Positions 52,937 through 63,376 are shown, counted from the stretch's first letter. The stretch is DNA of 64,000 bases from Candidatus Krumholzibacteriia bacterium (GCA_016744705.1 JADGDU010000007.1:1-64000); one strand, 5' to 3'. A program made the numbers and translations. Notes: generated by a model not told the origin, from the sequence alone.

Positions 52937-53770
52937 ATGACCACAGAGCGCACTCTCCGCGGGAAAACCCTTTTCATCACCGGAGCCAGCCGTGGCATTG
53001 GCAAAGCCATTGCCCTAAGGGCGGCTCGTGATGGAGCCAACATCATCATCGCAGCCAAGACCACCCAGGCTCATGCGAAATTGCCCGGCACCATCCATTC
53101 CGCCGCCGAAGAAATTGAGGCCGCGGGGGGCAAAGCCCTGGCCGTGAAGACGGACATTCGCTTTGAAGAACAGGTGACCGAAGCCATCAACACCGGCGTA
53201 GAACATTTTGGTGGTTTGGATATTCTGGTGAATAACGCCAGCGCCATCAGCCTGACGGGCACTCTCGATACTCCCATGAAAACTTTCGACCGCATGTACG
53301 ACATTAATGCTCGCGGCAGTTATTTGGTGACCCAAAAGGCTCTTCCGCATCTTTTAAAAGCGGAAAACCCCCATGTTTTGAATCTCAGCCCCCCGCTGAA
53401 TTTTGATCCCAAATGGTTTGCAGGGCACGCAGCTTACACCCTGGCTAAGTATGCCATGAGCGTATGGGTGCTGGGTATGAGCCAGGAATTTGTGGAGCGC
53501 CATGTGGCATTTAATGCCCTTTGGCCCTGCACGGCCATTGCCACGGCAGCAGTTCGTAACCTGTTGGGGGGAGAGAAAGCCATCCAGGCTTGCCGCAAGC
53601 CAGAGATCATGGGCGAGGCCGCCTGGGCGGTGCTCACCAGGTCCAGCCAGCAGTGCACGGGAAATTTCTTTACGGATGAGGCCATTCTGGCCGAAGAAGG
53701 AGAGACGGATTTCGATCAGTACGCCGTTCAGCCTGGCACACCGTTGTTCAAAGACTTCTTTCTGGACTGA
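52937..53770 (+). CDS. Short-chain dehydrogenase/reductase (HSDL2-like)
   Basis: A 277-aa NAD(P)-dependent oxidoreductase. The nucleotide-binding motif is ITGASRGIGKAIALRAARDGAN; NNASAIS follows strand 4; the catalytic Tyr-Lys pair lies in AAYTLAKYAMS; a conserved NALWPCTAIATAAVRNLLGG follows. The pattern KTTQAHAKLPGTIHSAAEEIEAAGGKA matches the HSDL2-like SDR group, which lacks the sterol-carrier domain here. Substrate unknown. ATG 52937 preceded by AAAGG. It follows mqnE by 28 nt in the same direction, but a menaquinone role is not indicated. Confidence 0.87.
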   Translation: MTTERTLRGKTLFITGASRGIGKAIALRAARDGANIIIAAKTTQAHAKLPGTIHSAAEEIEAAGGKALAVKTDIRFEEQVTEAINTGVEHFGGLDILVNNASAISLTGTLDTPMKTFDRMYDINARGSYLVTQKALPHLLKAENPHVLNLSPPLNFDPKWFAGHAAYTLAKYAMSVWVLGMSQEFVERHVAFNALWPCTAIATAAVRNLLGGEKAIQACRKPEIMGEAAWAVLTRSSQQCTGNFFTDEAILAEEGETDFDQYAVQPGTPLFKDFFLD

Positions 53771-53800
53771 CGCCACCACATCTCATTCAAGGTGAGGACT

Positions 53801-55222
53801 ATGAAAAAGACCAAAATTATTGCGACCATCGGACCGGCCAGCCGCACTCCGGAAATGTTGGAGAAATTGGTGGAAGCGGGCATGAATGTCTGCCGGCTGA
53901 ACTTCTCTCATGGCACCCACAAAGAGCACGCCGCTCTGATCAAAGACATCAGGAAAGTGGCTAAAAAGATGGGCCAACCCATCGCCATTTTACAGGATCT
54001 CTGTGGACCAAAAATTCGCACCGGTGTGATGGGTGCTGGAGAAATCACTTTGAAGGCAGGGCAGAAATTCACTCTGACTTCACGGGAGGTTCCGGGCGAT
54101 GCCAAGGAAGTGGGACTGACTTATGCAGACCTTCCTCACAACGTCCGTAACGGAGATACGCTGCTGCTCGCCGATGGGGCCATGGAATTGAAAGTGCTTT
54201 CAGCCACGGACACCGATGTGCGCTGCACTGTTATCGTTGGCGGCCCCTTGAGTTCCCACAAAGGAATCAACTTGCCGGCCCGTTCCATCAATGCGCCCAT
54301 CCTGTCGGAAAAGGACTTGGCGGATCTCCAGTTTGGACTGGACCAGAAGGTGGATTTTGTGGCTCTCAGTTTTGTCCGCACGGCTCATGATGTGCGAACA
54401 GCCAAAAAAATCATCAAGGTTCATGGCAGCCACACTCCTCTCATTTCCAAGATCGAGAAGTTTGAGGCAATCGATAACATTGACGAAATCATCGAAATTT
54501 CCGATGGCATCATGGTGGCGCGGGGAGACCTTGGGGTGGAAATTCCGTTGGAGTTGGTACCCCGAGTGCAGAAAATGATCATCAGGAAAACCAACGAGGC
54601 GGCTAAGCCTGTCATCACCGCCACCCAGATGTTGCGCTCCATGGTGGAGAGTCCAAAGCCCACCCGGGCCGAAGTCACCGATGTGGCCAACGCCATTTAT
54701 GACGGCACCGATGCGATCATGCTCTCGGAAGAAACCGCCATGGGTGGTTATCCCATGGAAGCGGTGAAGGTGATGAGCGATGTGGCGGCCGATGTGGAAG
54801 ATCATTTCGACTATGAAGGTTGGACTGAGAAGTTGGAGAATTCGGCCAAAATGAGCATTAAGGGCGCCATTGCCCACAGTGCCGTAAAAATGGCAGAAGA
54901 TTTGAAAGCCGCGGCCATTCTCACCTGCACCAAAAGAGGCGGCACCACCCTGGAGGTGGCCAAGTACAGACCTCGTCAGGATGTTCTGGTGATGACGCCC
55001 GTGCCCGAAACGGCTCGCCGCATGGCGCTGACCTTTGGCGCTGTCCCCATTGTGATTCCTCAGGTGGAGAGTGCAGAAGACCTCGAGAGATATTCCATCA
55101 TCCAGGCTCTGCAGGGTGGGTATGTGAAACCGGGGCAGGATGTGGTTATCACCGCCGGTATTCCCTTTGGCAAAGGCGAGACCACCAACATGATCAAGGT
55201 GGCCACGGCCGAGTGGTCGTGA
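53801..55222 (+). CDS. pyk: Pyruvate kinase
   Basis: A 473-aa glycolytic enzyme (phosphoenolpyruvate + ADP to pyruvate + ATP). Motifs: KIIATIGPAS at the start, CRLNFSHG, LQDLCGPKIRTG, LSEKDLADLQFGLDQKVDFVALSFVRTA, then LISKIEKFEAIDNIDEIIEISDGIMVARGDLGVEIP (active-site Lys and metal-binding region) and AKPVITATQMLRSM. The C-terminal allosteric domain is present. ATG at 53801 is better placed after AAGGTGAGG than GTG at 53792. Monocistronic or end of the mqnE-SDR run; no terminator is clear on the plus strand. Confidence 0.96.
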   Translation: MKKTKIIATIGPASRTPEMLEKLVEAGMNVCRLNFSHGTHKEHAALIKDIRKVAKKMGQPIAILQDLCGPKIRTGVMGAGEITLKAGQKFTLTSREVPGDAKEVGLTYADLPHNVRNGDTLLLADGAMELKVLSATDTDVRCTVIVGGPLSSHKGINLPARSINAPILSEKDLADLQFGLDQKVDFVALSFVRTAHDVRTAKKIIKVHGSHTPLISKIEKFEAIDNIDEIIEISDGIMVARGDLGVEIPLELVPRVQKMIIRKTNEAAKPVITATQMLRSMVESPKPTRAEVTDVANAIYDGTDAIMLSEETAMGGYPMEAVKVMSDVAADVEDHFDYEGWTEKLENSAKMSIKGAIAHSAVKMAEDLKAAAILTCTKRGGTTLEVAKYRPRQDVLVMTPVPETARRMALTFGAVPIVIPQVESAEDLERYSIIQALQGGYVKPGQDVVITAGIPFGKGETTNMIKVATAEWS

Positions 55223-55225
55223 TCT

Positions 55226-55275
55226 AAAAAAAAGGTGCCGGCGATGGGGTGCTCACCATGACCCCTGTCGCCGGC
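55226..55275 (-). terminator. Rho-independent terminator of the large secreted-protein gene
   Basis: GCCGGCGA (55237-55244) and TCGCCGGC (55268-55275) form an 8-bp stem extended by weaker pairs, and on the minus strand eight T follow. It lies 27 nt past the stop at 55302. Confidence 0.85.
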
Positions 55276-55301
55276 GTTTCCCCATCCGGGGGAAGCTGCT
55301 C

Positions 55302-58055
55302 TTATCTAATAACTACAAAACGACCCCTGAAGTCGTCAAATCCACTGCGATCGCTGTGCACCGAATAGATATAAATTCCGCTGACAACTTCTTGCCCATT
55401 TCGTGACATCAGATTCCAGGATATTTGCCCACCTTGGGTGTAGCCATCGTGTTGGAGGGTTGTGATCAAATCTCCTGCCACGGTGAAAATGCGGATGGTA
55501 TTGTGGGCTTCGGGCAAATTGTTGAACATGATGCGGACCCCGGTGGGGTCGTCGTGGGAGGCTGGTTGCTGGTTGAACTCGGCCAGAGATTCCCGGGTGG
55601 CTGGGTTAGGATAGACATAAATGTTGTTGCCCATGGTGGCGCGTTGCTGGGGAGTTTGACCCAACGGACCGGGCATGGTGGCCAGGGGAGAGTTGGCTGG
55701 TTCCCCACCCAGACCAGGTCCCGTGAGCACCATGACATCATCCTCGTTCCAGCCTACGGTGTGATCGGTGGCCGTGACGCTGACGTGCACAGGGAAGCCA
55801 TTGGGCAGCCCGGTGCGCAGGTAATGATAGAAGACAGTGGAGCGCTTGTCGACACCACCGGAACCGGGCTGCGTGAGGCGGGGGGTGACGGCAAAGAACG
55901 TATCCAGGACATCGGTGCGGGTTTCCCAGGGAATAAAAACTTCACGCCCGGGAATGACGGTGCCGTCATGGCCTCGCAAGGGGGGCATGACGGGGAAAGC
56001 CCCGGCCACATCGGCTTCTACAAAATCCTGCATCACCGGGGCCAGACCGGTAAAATTGGGGTCCGAAAGGCAGGCAGGAGTATAGCGACAGTCTTCCAGG
56101 CCTGTGTTTAGTCCCAAGGGTAAATCATTGGGAGAAAACCCCATGCCAGCGGGGACGATATTGATGAGATCGATTTCATGGAGCATGCTCCAATTGTTAT
56201 GAGGTGGGGTTTGTTCAGGTCCGACGCCCTGGGGCCGAATCCAGTGGGTGGCTTCCCAAACTCGGTAAGATTCAAAATCGAGGATGCCCGAGTCGTAGTC
56301 GGGATCATGTTCACTCTTGTCGTCCCAGAAAAGTTCCCATTGTTGGTCGCCGGGAACCACTCGGGCGTGGGGTGACTCGGGAGGGTATTGCCGGGGGATG
56401 ATCCAGCCGAAACGTTTTTCCCTGCCCGAAAGACCGGTGAAAAACTGCGGATGTCGCCAGGGGCTGAACCGACCCTCAAAGGAACTCCAAAATAGGTCGT
56501 TGGCCTGGGTGCAATTGGTTCCCATGGCCCGGAAGCATTCTTCACAATTGTCCGCATTGACCCAAGTGCAATATTCGCCGTTTTCATCTACAAACATGTC
56601 ATCAGGAGAGATCAGGTAGTAACCCATTCTGGGTTCGCTCCCCGTGCATGAGTCATCCATGAGCATGTAGCGAAAACCGTAAAGGCGTTCGATGCCGTGG
56701 CCTTCGGAAGGCAGGTCGCTCAAACAAATTTTGGTTTCCTTTTTGCCGGTGCCAGTGGTGACATCGTGGTCCGCGTCGAACATTTGTCCCCGGGCCAGCT
56801 GGGCGGCTTGTCCGGCCTTGGCCAGGGCGCCTCCCAAGCCGTTGCCGATGACGAGAGCCAGCTGATATTGCAGGGTTTCGTTGGGTTCGAAGTTGTTGAA
56901 AGGGCCACTGGAAACCAGAACTTTCAGATCTCCCTCCTGGCCAGGCCAGGTGTTGGCGTCATGGTGGTTCTGGGACATTACAGAGTAGCGGTCGGCATCG
57001 GTCAGGGGTTCGCCATCTTGAATGACCTGTCCGTGAGATGAAAATATTTGAAAAGAGTTAACCGCTAAATGCCGAGGAGCTTCGTAACCCAGAAAACCGG
57101 TGGGGTGGTGAACGGTCATAAGGCCAATGCAACCGGGCAAGGGATCTTCTTCGGCTCCATCAAAGGCGTAGGCCAGATTAACCCGGTAGAAAGTGTAGTT
57201 GTCGCCGCGCACTACGCCATCAAAGAAACCGGCCATGTCATCAGGTTGGGCGCCTTCTCCGCGTCGCTGGATTTCAAAATCGGCAAAGAAGCCCAGATAC
57301 ATGTTGTCGCGCACATGCAAGCCGGTGTTGGTGATGGAATAATCCAGGGCCACAATATCCTGATGATCATCGTCGGCCCAGGTGGCGGTTCGTTGGACGA
57401 CTTGCACACCTATGGGCAAATGTTCCGGATACAGTTCCTGCACCAGGGGAATGTTGTCGTGCATGGTGCAGGTGAACATCTGGCTGCCGATCTGGCCAAA
57501 ATCTTCGTCCACCTGGCCGTCGCCGTCATCGTCCAATCCGTTGAGCCAATCTTCATCGTATTGCTGGTCGCCGTCGTCGTCGGCATCCGGATGAGGCAGG
57601 CGCCGGCCCGTGGCTCTGGCCAAAGAGTGAGGTCGCTTAACCCGCCCGTCTACGCCTTCGTACATGGTATCGGAAAGATTGGGCCCTGGGCGCAGCTCCC
57701 GTTCGTATTGGCCGGTGGTGACGGCCAGCTGACCATTGACCTGGGCGGCGATCCACAGCCCACCGCCCCACATGTATTCATGTCCTGAACCGCCGGGCCA
57801 TTGAGCTGAGGGCGCGGTGTTGAATGGGAAATCGGAATCAAAAAGGGACCCGATCAGGCCGTGGTTGGTGATATTCACATGCAGCTGGCCGGCATCCAGC
57901 ACAAAGGAGCCGTCCAGGATATGGATGCCGTCAGGGGCAATAATGGGGTTGTGGGTGTCGTCCAGTTCCGTGCGGGCCAGTGAGACACGGGCACCCAGGG
58001 CCACGATGGAAAGCATGACGACAACCAGAACTCGGAAGCTGCGAACTACCGTCAT
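55302..58055 (-). CDS. Large secreted protein with calcium-binding repeats and FlgD-like C-terminal sorting domain
   Basis: A 917-aa exported protein: signal peptide to about 28 (VSLA), an extended beta domain (SGHEYMWGGGLWIAAQVNGQLAVTTGQYERELRPG in outline), Asp-rich segments at about 155-185 (DADDDGDQQYDEDWLNGLDDDGDGQVDEDF) resembling thrombospondin-3/EF-hand calcium loops, and a C-terminal FlgD-like Ig domain IRIFTVAGDLITTLQHDGYTQGGQISWNLMSRNGQEV, ending GRFVVIR. Such C-terminal domains mark surface or secretion-dependent proteins in FCB-group bacteria (type IX-like secretion or cell-wall attachment). No catalytic motif recognised. GAGGAT precedes ATG. Confidence 0.75.
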   Translation of the reverse strand: MTVVRSFRVLVVVMLSIVALGARVSLARTELDDTHNPIIAPDGIHILDGSFVLDAGQLHVNITNHGLIGSLFDSDFPFNTAPSAQWPGGSGHEYMWGGGLWIAAQVNGQLAVTTGQYERELRPGPNLSDTMYEGVDGRVKRPHSLARATGRRLPHPDADDDGDQQYDEDWLNGLDDDGDGQVDEDFGQIGSQMFTCTMHDNIPLVQELYPEHLPIGVQVVQRTATWADDDHQDIVALDYSITNTGLHVRDNMYLGFFADFEIQRRGEGAQPDDMAGFFDGVVRGDNYTFYRVNLAYAFDGAEEDPLPGCIGLMTVHHPTGFLGYEAPRHLAVNSFQIFSSHGQVIQDGEPLTDADRYSVMSQNHHDANTWPGQEGDLKVLVSSGPFNNFEPNETLQYQLALVIGNGLGGALAKAGQAAQLARGQMFDADHDVTTGTGKKETKICLSDLPSEGHGIERLYGFRYMLMDDSCTGSEPRMGYYLISPDDMFVDENGEYCTWVNADNCEECFRAMGTNCTQANDLFWSSFEGRFSPWRHPQFFTGLSGREKRFGWIIPRQYPPESPHARVVPGDQQWELFWDDKSEHDPDYDSGILDFESYRVWEATHWIRPQGVGPEQTPPHNNWSMLHEIDLINIVPAGMGFSPNDLPLGLNTGLEDCRYTPACLSDPNFTGLAPVMQDFVEADVAGAFPVMPPLRGHDGTVIPGREVFIPWETRTDVLDTFFAVTPRLTQPGSGGVDKRSTVFYHYLRTGLPNGFPVHVSVTATDHTVGWNEDDVMVLTGPGLGGEPANSPLATMPGPLGQTPQQRATMGNNIYVYPNPATRESLAEFNQQPASHDDPTGVRIMFNNLPEAHNTIRIFTVAGDLITTLQHDGYTQGGQISWNLMSRNGQEVVSGIYIYSVHSDRSGFDDFRGRFVVIR

Positions 58056-58110
58056 TCTGAATCCTCAGGAGCGAATGAGCGAGCCAGTCGGGGAACCTGA
58101 ATGTAGGGAC

Positions 58111-59229
58111 TCAATCAGTGTCGAGCAAGGTCTCATCATCCTCTTCATTTGAGGAGAATTCCGGTAGGGGCCGGGCTGGTGCAGGCAGAACATCGCGAAA
58201 AACCATGCCGTAAATTTCCCAGATCGTCACAAAGAGGGCAGCCACAATGGGGCCGATGATAAAGCCCAGGATGCCAAACATGGCGATGCCTCCCATGGTG
58301 CCCAGAAGAATGAGTAAATCGGGCATTTGGGTGTCTTTACCCACCAGGCGGGGACGCAGGAAATTGTCGATGCTGCCGACGATCAAACCACAGAAAATAG
58401 CCAGGCCGATGCCTTTGGCTGTGGAGCCACCGGCAACCAGGATGATGGCTGCAGGGACCCAAATCAAACCGGTACCGATGCCGGGGATGATGGACATCAC
58501 CATCATCAGGGTTCCCCAGAAGATGGCGCTGGGGATACCTACGGCCAGGAAAGCAAGACCGGCCAGCCCTCCTTGCAGAGCTCCAATGACCGCGGTGCCT
58601 TTCAGGGTGGCCCGGGTGACGGAGGCAAATTTCCCCATGAGTTTGCGCTCGTCCTCATCTCTCAATGGCAGGTAATAGAGAATGCGGTTGAGCAGGGCGG
58701 AGCCGTCGATGAGAAAAAAGTACATGGAGTACAGCATGATGAAGAGCATGAAAAAGAACTGCACTGTGCCCGCTGTGGCCGACGATAGGCTGCTGATGAA
58801 GAACTTGCTCAGATAGCCCACCATTTCACCGGCCTTGAGCAGGATGTCGTCTTCGTAGGGTTGCACCTGGTTGTAGAATTTCTGCTGTTGCAACCAAAGG
58901 GTGACTTGGGTCGGATTGGCTATTTTATCCTGCACCCAGGGCGTGATGTTATTGCCCACCTTGATGGCCTCAGCAGTGACCACACCCAGCAGAAAACCCA
59001 GAGGTAGGATGATCAGCAAGACAATGACCGCCAGAGTTCCGATGGAGGCGGCGGGCTTGTTTCCTTTAAACAGTTTGGCCAGACGAGTGTACAGGGGCTG
59101 GGCCAGGGCGGATGCGATGCCTGCCAGCAGCACGGCCATCAGAAACCCCTTGGTCATGTTCAGAAAGACAGCAGAGATGGTCATGACCAGCAGGAGCAGG
59201 ACAAGTTTGCTGATGGAAGTGGTGCTCAT
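58111..59229 (-). CDS. AI-2E/PerM-family transporter
   Basis: A 372-aa membrane protein with eight or so helices: two N-terminal pairs, a soluble segment (about 95-150), a cluster of C-terminal helices around FWGTLMMVMSIIPGIGTGLIWVPAAIILVAGG, and GTMGGIAMFGILGFIIGPIVAALF near the end, all typical of the PerM/YhhT/TqsA group (AI-2E transporter). Members export quorum-sensing or other small molecules; substrate here is unknown. GGAG before ATG. Confidence 0.88.
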   Translation of the reverse strand: MSTTSISKLVLLLLVMTISAVFLNMTKGFLMAVLLAGIASALAQPLYTRLAKLFKGNKPAASIGTLAVIVLLIILPLGFLLGVVTAEAIKVGNNITPWVQDKIANPTQVTLWLQQQKFYNQVQPYEDDILLKAGEMVGYLSKFFISSLSSATAGTVQFFFMLFIMLYSMYFFLIDGSALLNRILYYLPLRDEDERKLMGKFASVTRATLKGTAVIGALQGGLAGLAFLAVGIPSAIFWGTLMMVMSIIPGIGTGLIWVPAAIILVAGGSTAKGIGLAIFCGLIVGSIDNFLRPRLVGKDTQMPDLLILLGTMGGIAMFGILGFIIGPIVAALFVTIWEIYGMVFRDVLPAPARPLPEFSSNEEDDETLLDTD

Positions 59230-59422
59230 GCCTTCTCCTCGGATAATTTCATGATGCCTTTTTGGGATTCTTTTTCCCTAGAATACCCTGCCGGGAGCCA
59301 TTTCATCAAGCATCCCTTGGTTCAGCACTGGCATTTGATGGCCATTGGGTTATTTTTAGTGCCAAGCCAATATCAATAGTGCGGCTCTGGTGCCGTGCCA
59401 ACCTCTAAAGAAGGAGCCTCCC

Positions 59423-59956
59423 GTGGCCGATTTGAAAGCCATCTTCGAGACCGAAAAAGGAACCATCAATGTCACTCTGTTTGCGGACAAAACTCCGCTG
59501 ACGGTGGCCAACTTCGCCAATCTGGCCAAGCGCGGCTTTTATGATGGCCTGAATTTCCATCGGGTGATTGACGATTTCATGATCCAGGGCGGCTGTCCCA
59601 TCGGCACCGGCACCGGCGGTCCTGGTTATCGCTTCGCTGACGAGTGCTGCGACGAGTTGCGCCACGAAGGCCCCGGCGTGCTGTCCATGGCCAACGCTGG
59701 CCCAGGCACCAACGGCAGCCAGTTCTTTATCACGCACATCGAAACCGCCTGGCTCGATGGCAAGCACACGGTTTTTGGCAAGGTTGTTTCCGACACCGAT
59801 ATGGCCGTTGTGAACTCCATCAAGGGCAGTGATAAGCTGACCAAGGTGACCATTGAAGGCGATACTGCTGAACTCTTCAGCGCCAAGGCCGATGAGCTGA
59901 AATCCTGGAATGAAGCTCTTGATGCAGGCTTCCCCGAGTTGGATGCAGCAGAGTAA
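59423..59956 (+). CDS. Cyclophilin-type peptidyl-prolyl cis-trans isomerase
   Basis: A 177-aa enzyme of the cyclophilin fold that speeds proline isomerisation. Motifs: [23 protein letters not shown] (the Arg of FHRV contacts proline), [20 protein letters not shown], and [19 protein letters not shown] (the conserved GSQFFIT). No signal peptide, so cytoplasmic. GTG start at 59423 sits 6 nt after AAGGAG; the earlier in-frame codons do not match a cyclophilin start. A strong terminator follows. Confidence 0.95.
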   Translation: MADLKAIFETEKGTINVTLFADKTPLTVANFANLAKRGFYDGLNFHRVIDDFMIQGGCPIGTGTGGPGYRFADECCDELRHEGPGVLSMANAGPGTNGSQFFITHIETAWLDGKHTVFGKVVSDTDMAVVNSIKGSDKLTKVTIEGDTAELFSAKADELKSWNEALDAGFPELDAAE

Positions 59957-59980
59957 GTTGTGATGTTTCTGGTTTGATGG

Positions 59981-60011
59981 GCCCTCCGGATTTTCTCCGG
60001 AGGGCTTTTTT
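59981..60011 (+). terminator. Rho-independent terminator after cyclophilin gene
   Basis: GCCCTCCGGA and TCCGGAGGGC form a perfect 10-bp stem with a 5-nt loop, followed by six T. Confidence 0.93.
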
Positions 60012-60113
60012 ATGGGAACCAAAAGTGTCCTCTATCCTTGAAGTGGATGACAAAACAACTTTCATGTTTATCATTTGCTGGAAGGTGAAAACGAAATGTT
60101 CGGAGGTGCTGAA

Positions 60114-60704
60114 ATGTTGAAAATTCTGGTGGCGGCCACCCTTTTGATTGGGTCCGGTTCACTTTTGGTCAATTTGTTGCCTGCCTCTAAGGGCACGAGT
60201 CAATTTAAAAAGCCGACGCTCTCTTTCGTGAGCCAGGCGCATGCTGCTCAGCCTGGTGATCCCAACCTGAGCACTTCGGCAAAGGATCCCAAGGCCATGG
60301 ATAAAAAAGTCTTCAAAGCCAAAGAAGTGTGGGAAAAAGAACTCACTTCTCAGCAATACAATGTAACCCGTTGCGGCGGCACAGAGCCGGCGTTCACTGG
60401 CAAATATTATGACCATCACGAAGTGGGTATGTACACCTGTGTGGGGTGTGGTGCTGAACTCTTCACTTCCGATACCAAGTACGAATCGGGAAGTGGTTGG
60501 CCCAGCTACTGGAAACCGGTGGATAAATTTGCTGTCTCGGAAATCAAGGACATCAGCTACGGCATGTTGCGCACGGAAGTGGTGTGCAGCCGCTGTGAAG
60601 GACATTTGGGACACGTTTTTACTGACGGCCCACCTCCTACCGGGATGCGGTATTGCATCAATTCCGCCTCACTGGACTTTGTCCCTGAAGCCTCTAAAGA
60701 ATGA
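60114..60704 (+). CDS. msrB: Methionine sulfoxide reductase B (exported or membrane-anchored)
   Basis: A 196-aa enzyme with an N-terminal hydrophobic segment (about 3-22) acting as signal or anchor, then the MsrB domain: CVGCGAELF and [12 protein letters not shown] supply the two zinc Cys pairs, [20 protein letters not shown] and [11 protein letters not shown] the catalytic site. The catalytic residue is Cys (RYCINSA), not selenocysteine. It repairs oxidised methionine in envelope proteins. ATG 60114 follows GGAGGT at 6 nt; the ATG at 60096 and the earlier in-frame start are weaker. Confidence 0.92.
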   Translation: MLKILVAATLLIGSGSLLVNLLPASKGTSQFKKPTLSFVSQAHAAQPGDPNLSTSAKDPKAMDKKVFKAKEVWEKELTSQQYNVTRCGGTEPAFTGKYYDHHEVGMYTCVGCGAELFTSDTKYESGSGWPSYWKPVDKFAVSEIKDISYGMLRTEVVCSRCEGHLGHVFTDGPPPTGMRYCINSASLDFVPEASKE

Positions 60705-60756
60705 GTTTGTGGAACGCGCCATTTGCTACAACACATGTGATTATCACCGGCGCTTA

Positions 60757-60793
60757 GGCCGGGCTGGACTAAGGGCCAGCCCGGCCTTTTTTT
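60757..60793 (+). terminator. Rho-independent terminator after msrB
   Basis: GGCCGGGCTGG and CCAGCCCGGCC form an 11-bp stem with an 8-nt loop and seven T. Confidence 0.93.
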
Positions 60794-60823
60794 GTTAAAA
60801 ACAGGTTAATTGGGCTTCCTGCT

Positions 60824-60851
60824 TTGACCAACTCTTGGAACAGGGTATACT
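60824..60851 (+). promoter_or_regulatory. Promoter for glgC unit
   Basis: TTGACC, 16-nt spacer, TATACT: close to the sigma-70 consensus. It lies between the msrB terminator and the glgC start (49 nt downstream). Confidence 0.6.
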
Positions 60852-60900
60852 GAATGAAATACTAATGGATTATCTACCATTCTGGACAAAGGAGTGACCG

Positions 60901-62181
60901 GTGAAAAACGTGACAGCCATCATCCTTGGGGGAGGACGGGGCACACGGCTTTTCCCCCTGACTCTGGAGCGCAGCAAGCCCGCCGTGGGGTTTGCCGGCA
61001 AGTACCGCCTCATCGATATCCCCATCAGCAACTGCATTAATTCGGGTTTGAAAAAGGTTTTTGTCCTGACGCAATTCCTTTCTGCCAGCATGCACCGTCA
61101 TATCATGCAAACCTACGCCTTTGATACCTTCACCGATGGTTTTGTCGATATTCTGGCTGCCGAACAAACTCCCGATCGTGACGCCTGGTTTCAGGGCACC
61201 AGTGATGCCGTCCGCGCCACACTGAATCACACCATGTATTACGATTCTGATGAAATTGTCATCCTGGGCGGGGACCACCTTTACCGCATGGACTATTCCG
61301 AGATGGTAAAACATCACCGGGAGAGTGGCGCCGATATTACTTTGGCCGTGTACCCGGTGGTGCGGGACGAAGCCAGCCGCATGGGCCTTCTGCGCGCCGA
61401 CAACAGTGGCAAAGTGGTGGAGTTTGTGGAGAAACCCACCGACCCCGACGTCATTAACCAGTTTGCGGCCCCCAAAGAATTGTTCGCCGCCCACGGCACC
61501 GAAGTGGAGGGCGACAAGTACCTGGCCAGCATGGGTATTTACGTTTTCAGTCCCAATGTTCTGCGGGAATTGCTGGAAGATGAAAAGAAAACAGACTTCG
61601 GCAAGGAAGTGATTCCTGACGCCATTGCCACCCACAAGGTGGTGGCCTATCCCTTCAGTGATTACTGGCGGGATATCGGTACCATTGGCGCCTTCTTTGA
61701 TGCCAATATGGAATTGGTGCGCCAAAACCCTGAATTTAATTTGTACCAGGGCGGGTGGCCTTTTTACACCCGTACCCGAAGCTTGCCCCCCAGCAGCATC
61801 ATCAATTCGGAAATCAACAACAGCCTGGTAGTGGAGGGATCGTCTGTTACTGGAGCGAGCATCAACAATTGCATTCTGGGCATTCGCAGCCGGGTGGATG
61901 AAGGATCGGTGCTCAAAGATGTGATTATGCAGGGCAACGATTTTTTCGACGGCGAACAAAATCTTTATGATGAAGAACAAAACCAGGGGCCCCGTTTGGG
62001 CGTGGGCAAAAACTGCCAAATTGAGCGCTGCATCATCGACAAGAATGCACGCATTGGCGACAACGTGGTGATTAAGCCCAAGCCAGGTGAGAGCGACTAC
62101 GAAGGACAACGGCAGTGGGTTCGTGATGGCATTGTGGTCATTCCCAAAGGCACGGTCATTCCCTCGGGAACGGTGTTGTGA
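60901..62181 (+). CDS. glgC: Glucose-1-phosphate adenylyltransferase (ADP-glucose pyrophosphorylase)
   Basis: A 426-aa enzyme making ADP-glucose from glucose-1-phosphate and ATP for glycogen synthesis. Motifs: [42 protein letters not shown] (N-terminal nucleotide and allosteric region), [47 protein letters not shown], and a left-handed beta-helix C-terminus with [23 protein letters not shown] start follows AAAGGAG at 6 nt, below a strong promoter. The next gene's GTG overlaps the stop by 4 nt. Confidence 0.96.
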   Translation: MKNVTAIILGGGRGTRLFPLTLERSKPAVGFAGKYRLIDIPISNCINSGLKKVFVLTQFLSASMHRHIMQTYAFDTFTDGFVDILAAEQTPDRDAWFQGTSDAVRATLNHTMYYDSDEIVILGGDHLYRMDYSEMVKHHRESGADITLAVYPVVRDEASRMGLLRADNSGKVVEFVEKPTDPDVINQFAAPKELFAAHGTEVEGDKYLASMGIYVFSPNVLRELLEDEKKTDFGKEVIPDAIATHKVVAYPFSDYWRDIGTIGAFFDANMELVRQNPEFNLYQGGWPFYTRTRSLPPSSIINSEINNSLVVEGSSVTGASINNCILGIRSRVDEGSVLKDVIMQGNDFFDGEQNLYDEEQNQGPRLGVGKNCQIERCIIDKNARIGDNVVIKPKPGESDYEGQRQWVRDGIVVIPKGTVIPSGTVL

Positions 62182-63308
62182 TTCAACGATCTTTTTTGAC
62201 AGTAATGTTGTTGGTGCTCTTGTTGCCCGGCTTTGCTGAGGCTGACAACGCCTGCTGGGAAGCTTCCCGACTTGTGTACCAAACAGCACCTGGGCTGATC
62301 TATACCGATCAGCCCGATTCTCTGTTGGGTATGTTGTGGGAGTGGGAAGACATCTGTGGCGAAGCGGAACCTGTTTTGCGCCTGAAAATTTTGGCAGCCA
62401 TCTGGGATGGGGCGTTCCAGGAGGGCATCTACGACGCCCGTATCATTGACGCCATCATCTGGCGGTACGATTCCCGACGGCAGAAACATTTGGGCGAAGA
62501 GGTGGACCCGGATCTCGCTTCGGGAGGCATTGCCAGCCCCGCTGATTTTGCCTTCGGCATAGCACCCTTCGATACATTTACCACTGAATTTGCGGATCAA
62601 TTATTGCCTCATACTTCGGCTGGGACAGTGGAAGAATTCTTTTGCCTGTTTTATTCCGGTAAGGTGGATCTGGCCTTTGAACTGCTGCACAGTGATGCCC
62701 TTGCCGGATCAGACTTGCGTTGGTATTACCAACGGGAAATGAGCTCTTTGCAGACCGATGAACCGCGCCCCGTTTTTGCCCTGACCGGAGGTTATTGGCG
62801 GCCCCGAGGCAGCCTGGTGCGGGTGGGTGACCACGCCCAATGGGGTGGCACGATTGGCGTGCGTCATGACCGCTGGCTGGGGCGTTTGGTGATGGAGATC
62901 CGTCCTGGCCGCACAGACTATCCATATCAAGTGGACGATGGGGAATATGAAGGCCAGTCCAATCGCTTCGATAACGTTTACCTGGGTCTTGAAGTGGGAC
63001 GCGAGCTGGTAAGCTACCGGCAGCATCGGGTGGATGTTTTTGGCGGCCTTGGCTTTGATGGCATCAAGCCCTTCTGGGAAGAAGATCTGATTTTGGGCAC
63101 CCTGAATGCCAACTTTGGTTTGGGATACAGGATGTATCTGGGGTCGTCTCAAAACTGGATCGCGGGGGTTGATTACCGTTTTGAATATCTGGGAGCCCGG
63201 CACACCGGGGTGGTCGATCTTTCCGGTGAAGCTCGTTGTTTGCGGTTCAGTATTGGGTATACTTTTGATTCGGGGAAGGGTCGGCGGCTGGCTGGCGTCG
63301 GACATTAA
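62178..63308 (+). CDS. Exported protein with C-terminal beta-barrel-like half, unknown function
   Basis: A 376-aa protein with a signal peptide (to AEA at about 22) and a helical N-terminal region including [21 protein letters not shown]. From about residue 195 the pattern becomes strand-rich ([78 protein letters not shown]), which suggests an outer-membrane barrel or a large beta domain. No family recognised. GTG start overlaps the glgC stop (GTGA), so it is translationally coupled to glgC without a functional explanation. Confidence 0.65.
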   Translation: MIQRSFLTVMLLVLLLPGFAEADNACWEASRLVYQTAPGLIYTDQPDSLLGMLWEWEDICGEAEPVLRLKILAAIWDGAFQEGIYDARIIDAIIWRYDSRRQKHLGEEVDPDLASGGIASPADFAFGIAPFDTFTTEFADQLLPHTSAGTVEEFFCLFYSGKVDLAFELLHSDALAGSDLRWYYQREMSSLQTDEPRPVFALTGGYWRPRGSLVRVGDHAQWGGTIGVRHDRWLGRLVMEIRPGRTDYPYQVDDGEYEGQSNRFDNVYLGLEVGRELVSYRQHRVDVFGGLGFDGIKPFWEEDLILGTLNANFGLGYRMYLGSSQNWIAGVDYRFEYLGARHTGVVDLSGEARCLRFSIGYTFDSGKGRRLAGVGH

Positions 63309-63376
63309 TTTTCAATTTCATTTTGTGAGGATAGTGTTAGGATGGCACGGTCAGCTTCAAAAATGAAAGGCTTTCC

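Noticed and set aside
60874..62289. A 471-codon open frame on the minus strand over glgC
   Set aside because: It is antisense to a gene with clear ADP-glucose pyrophosphorylase motifs, and its own translation shows no family features.
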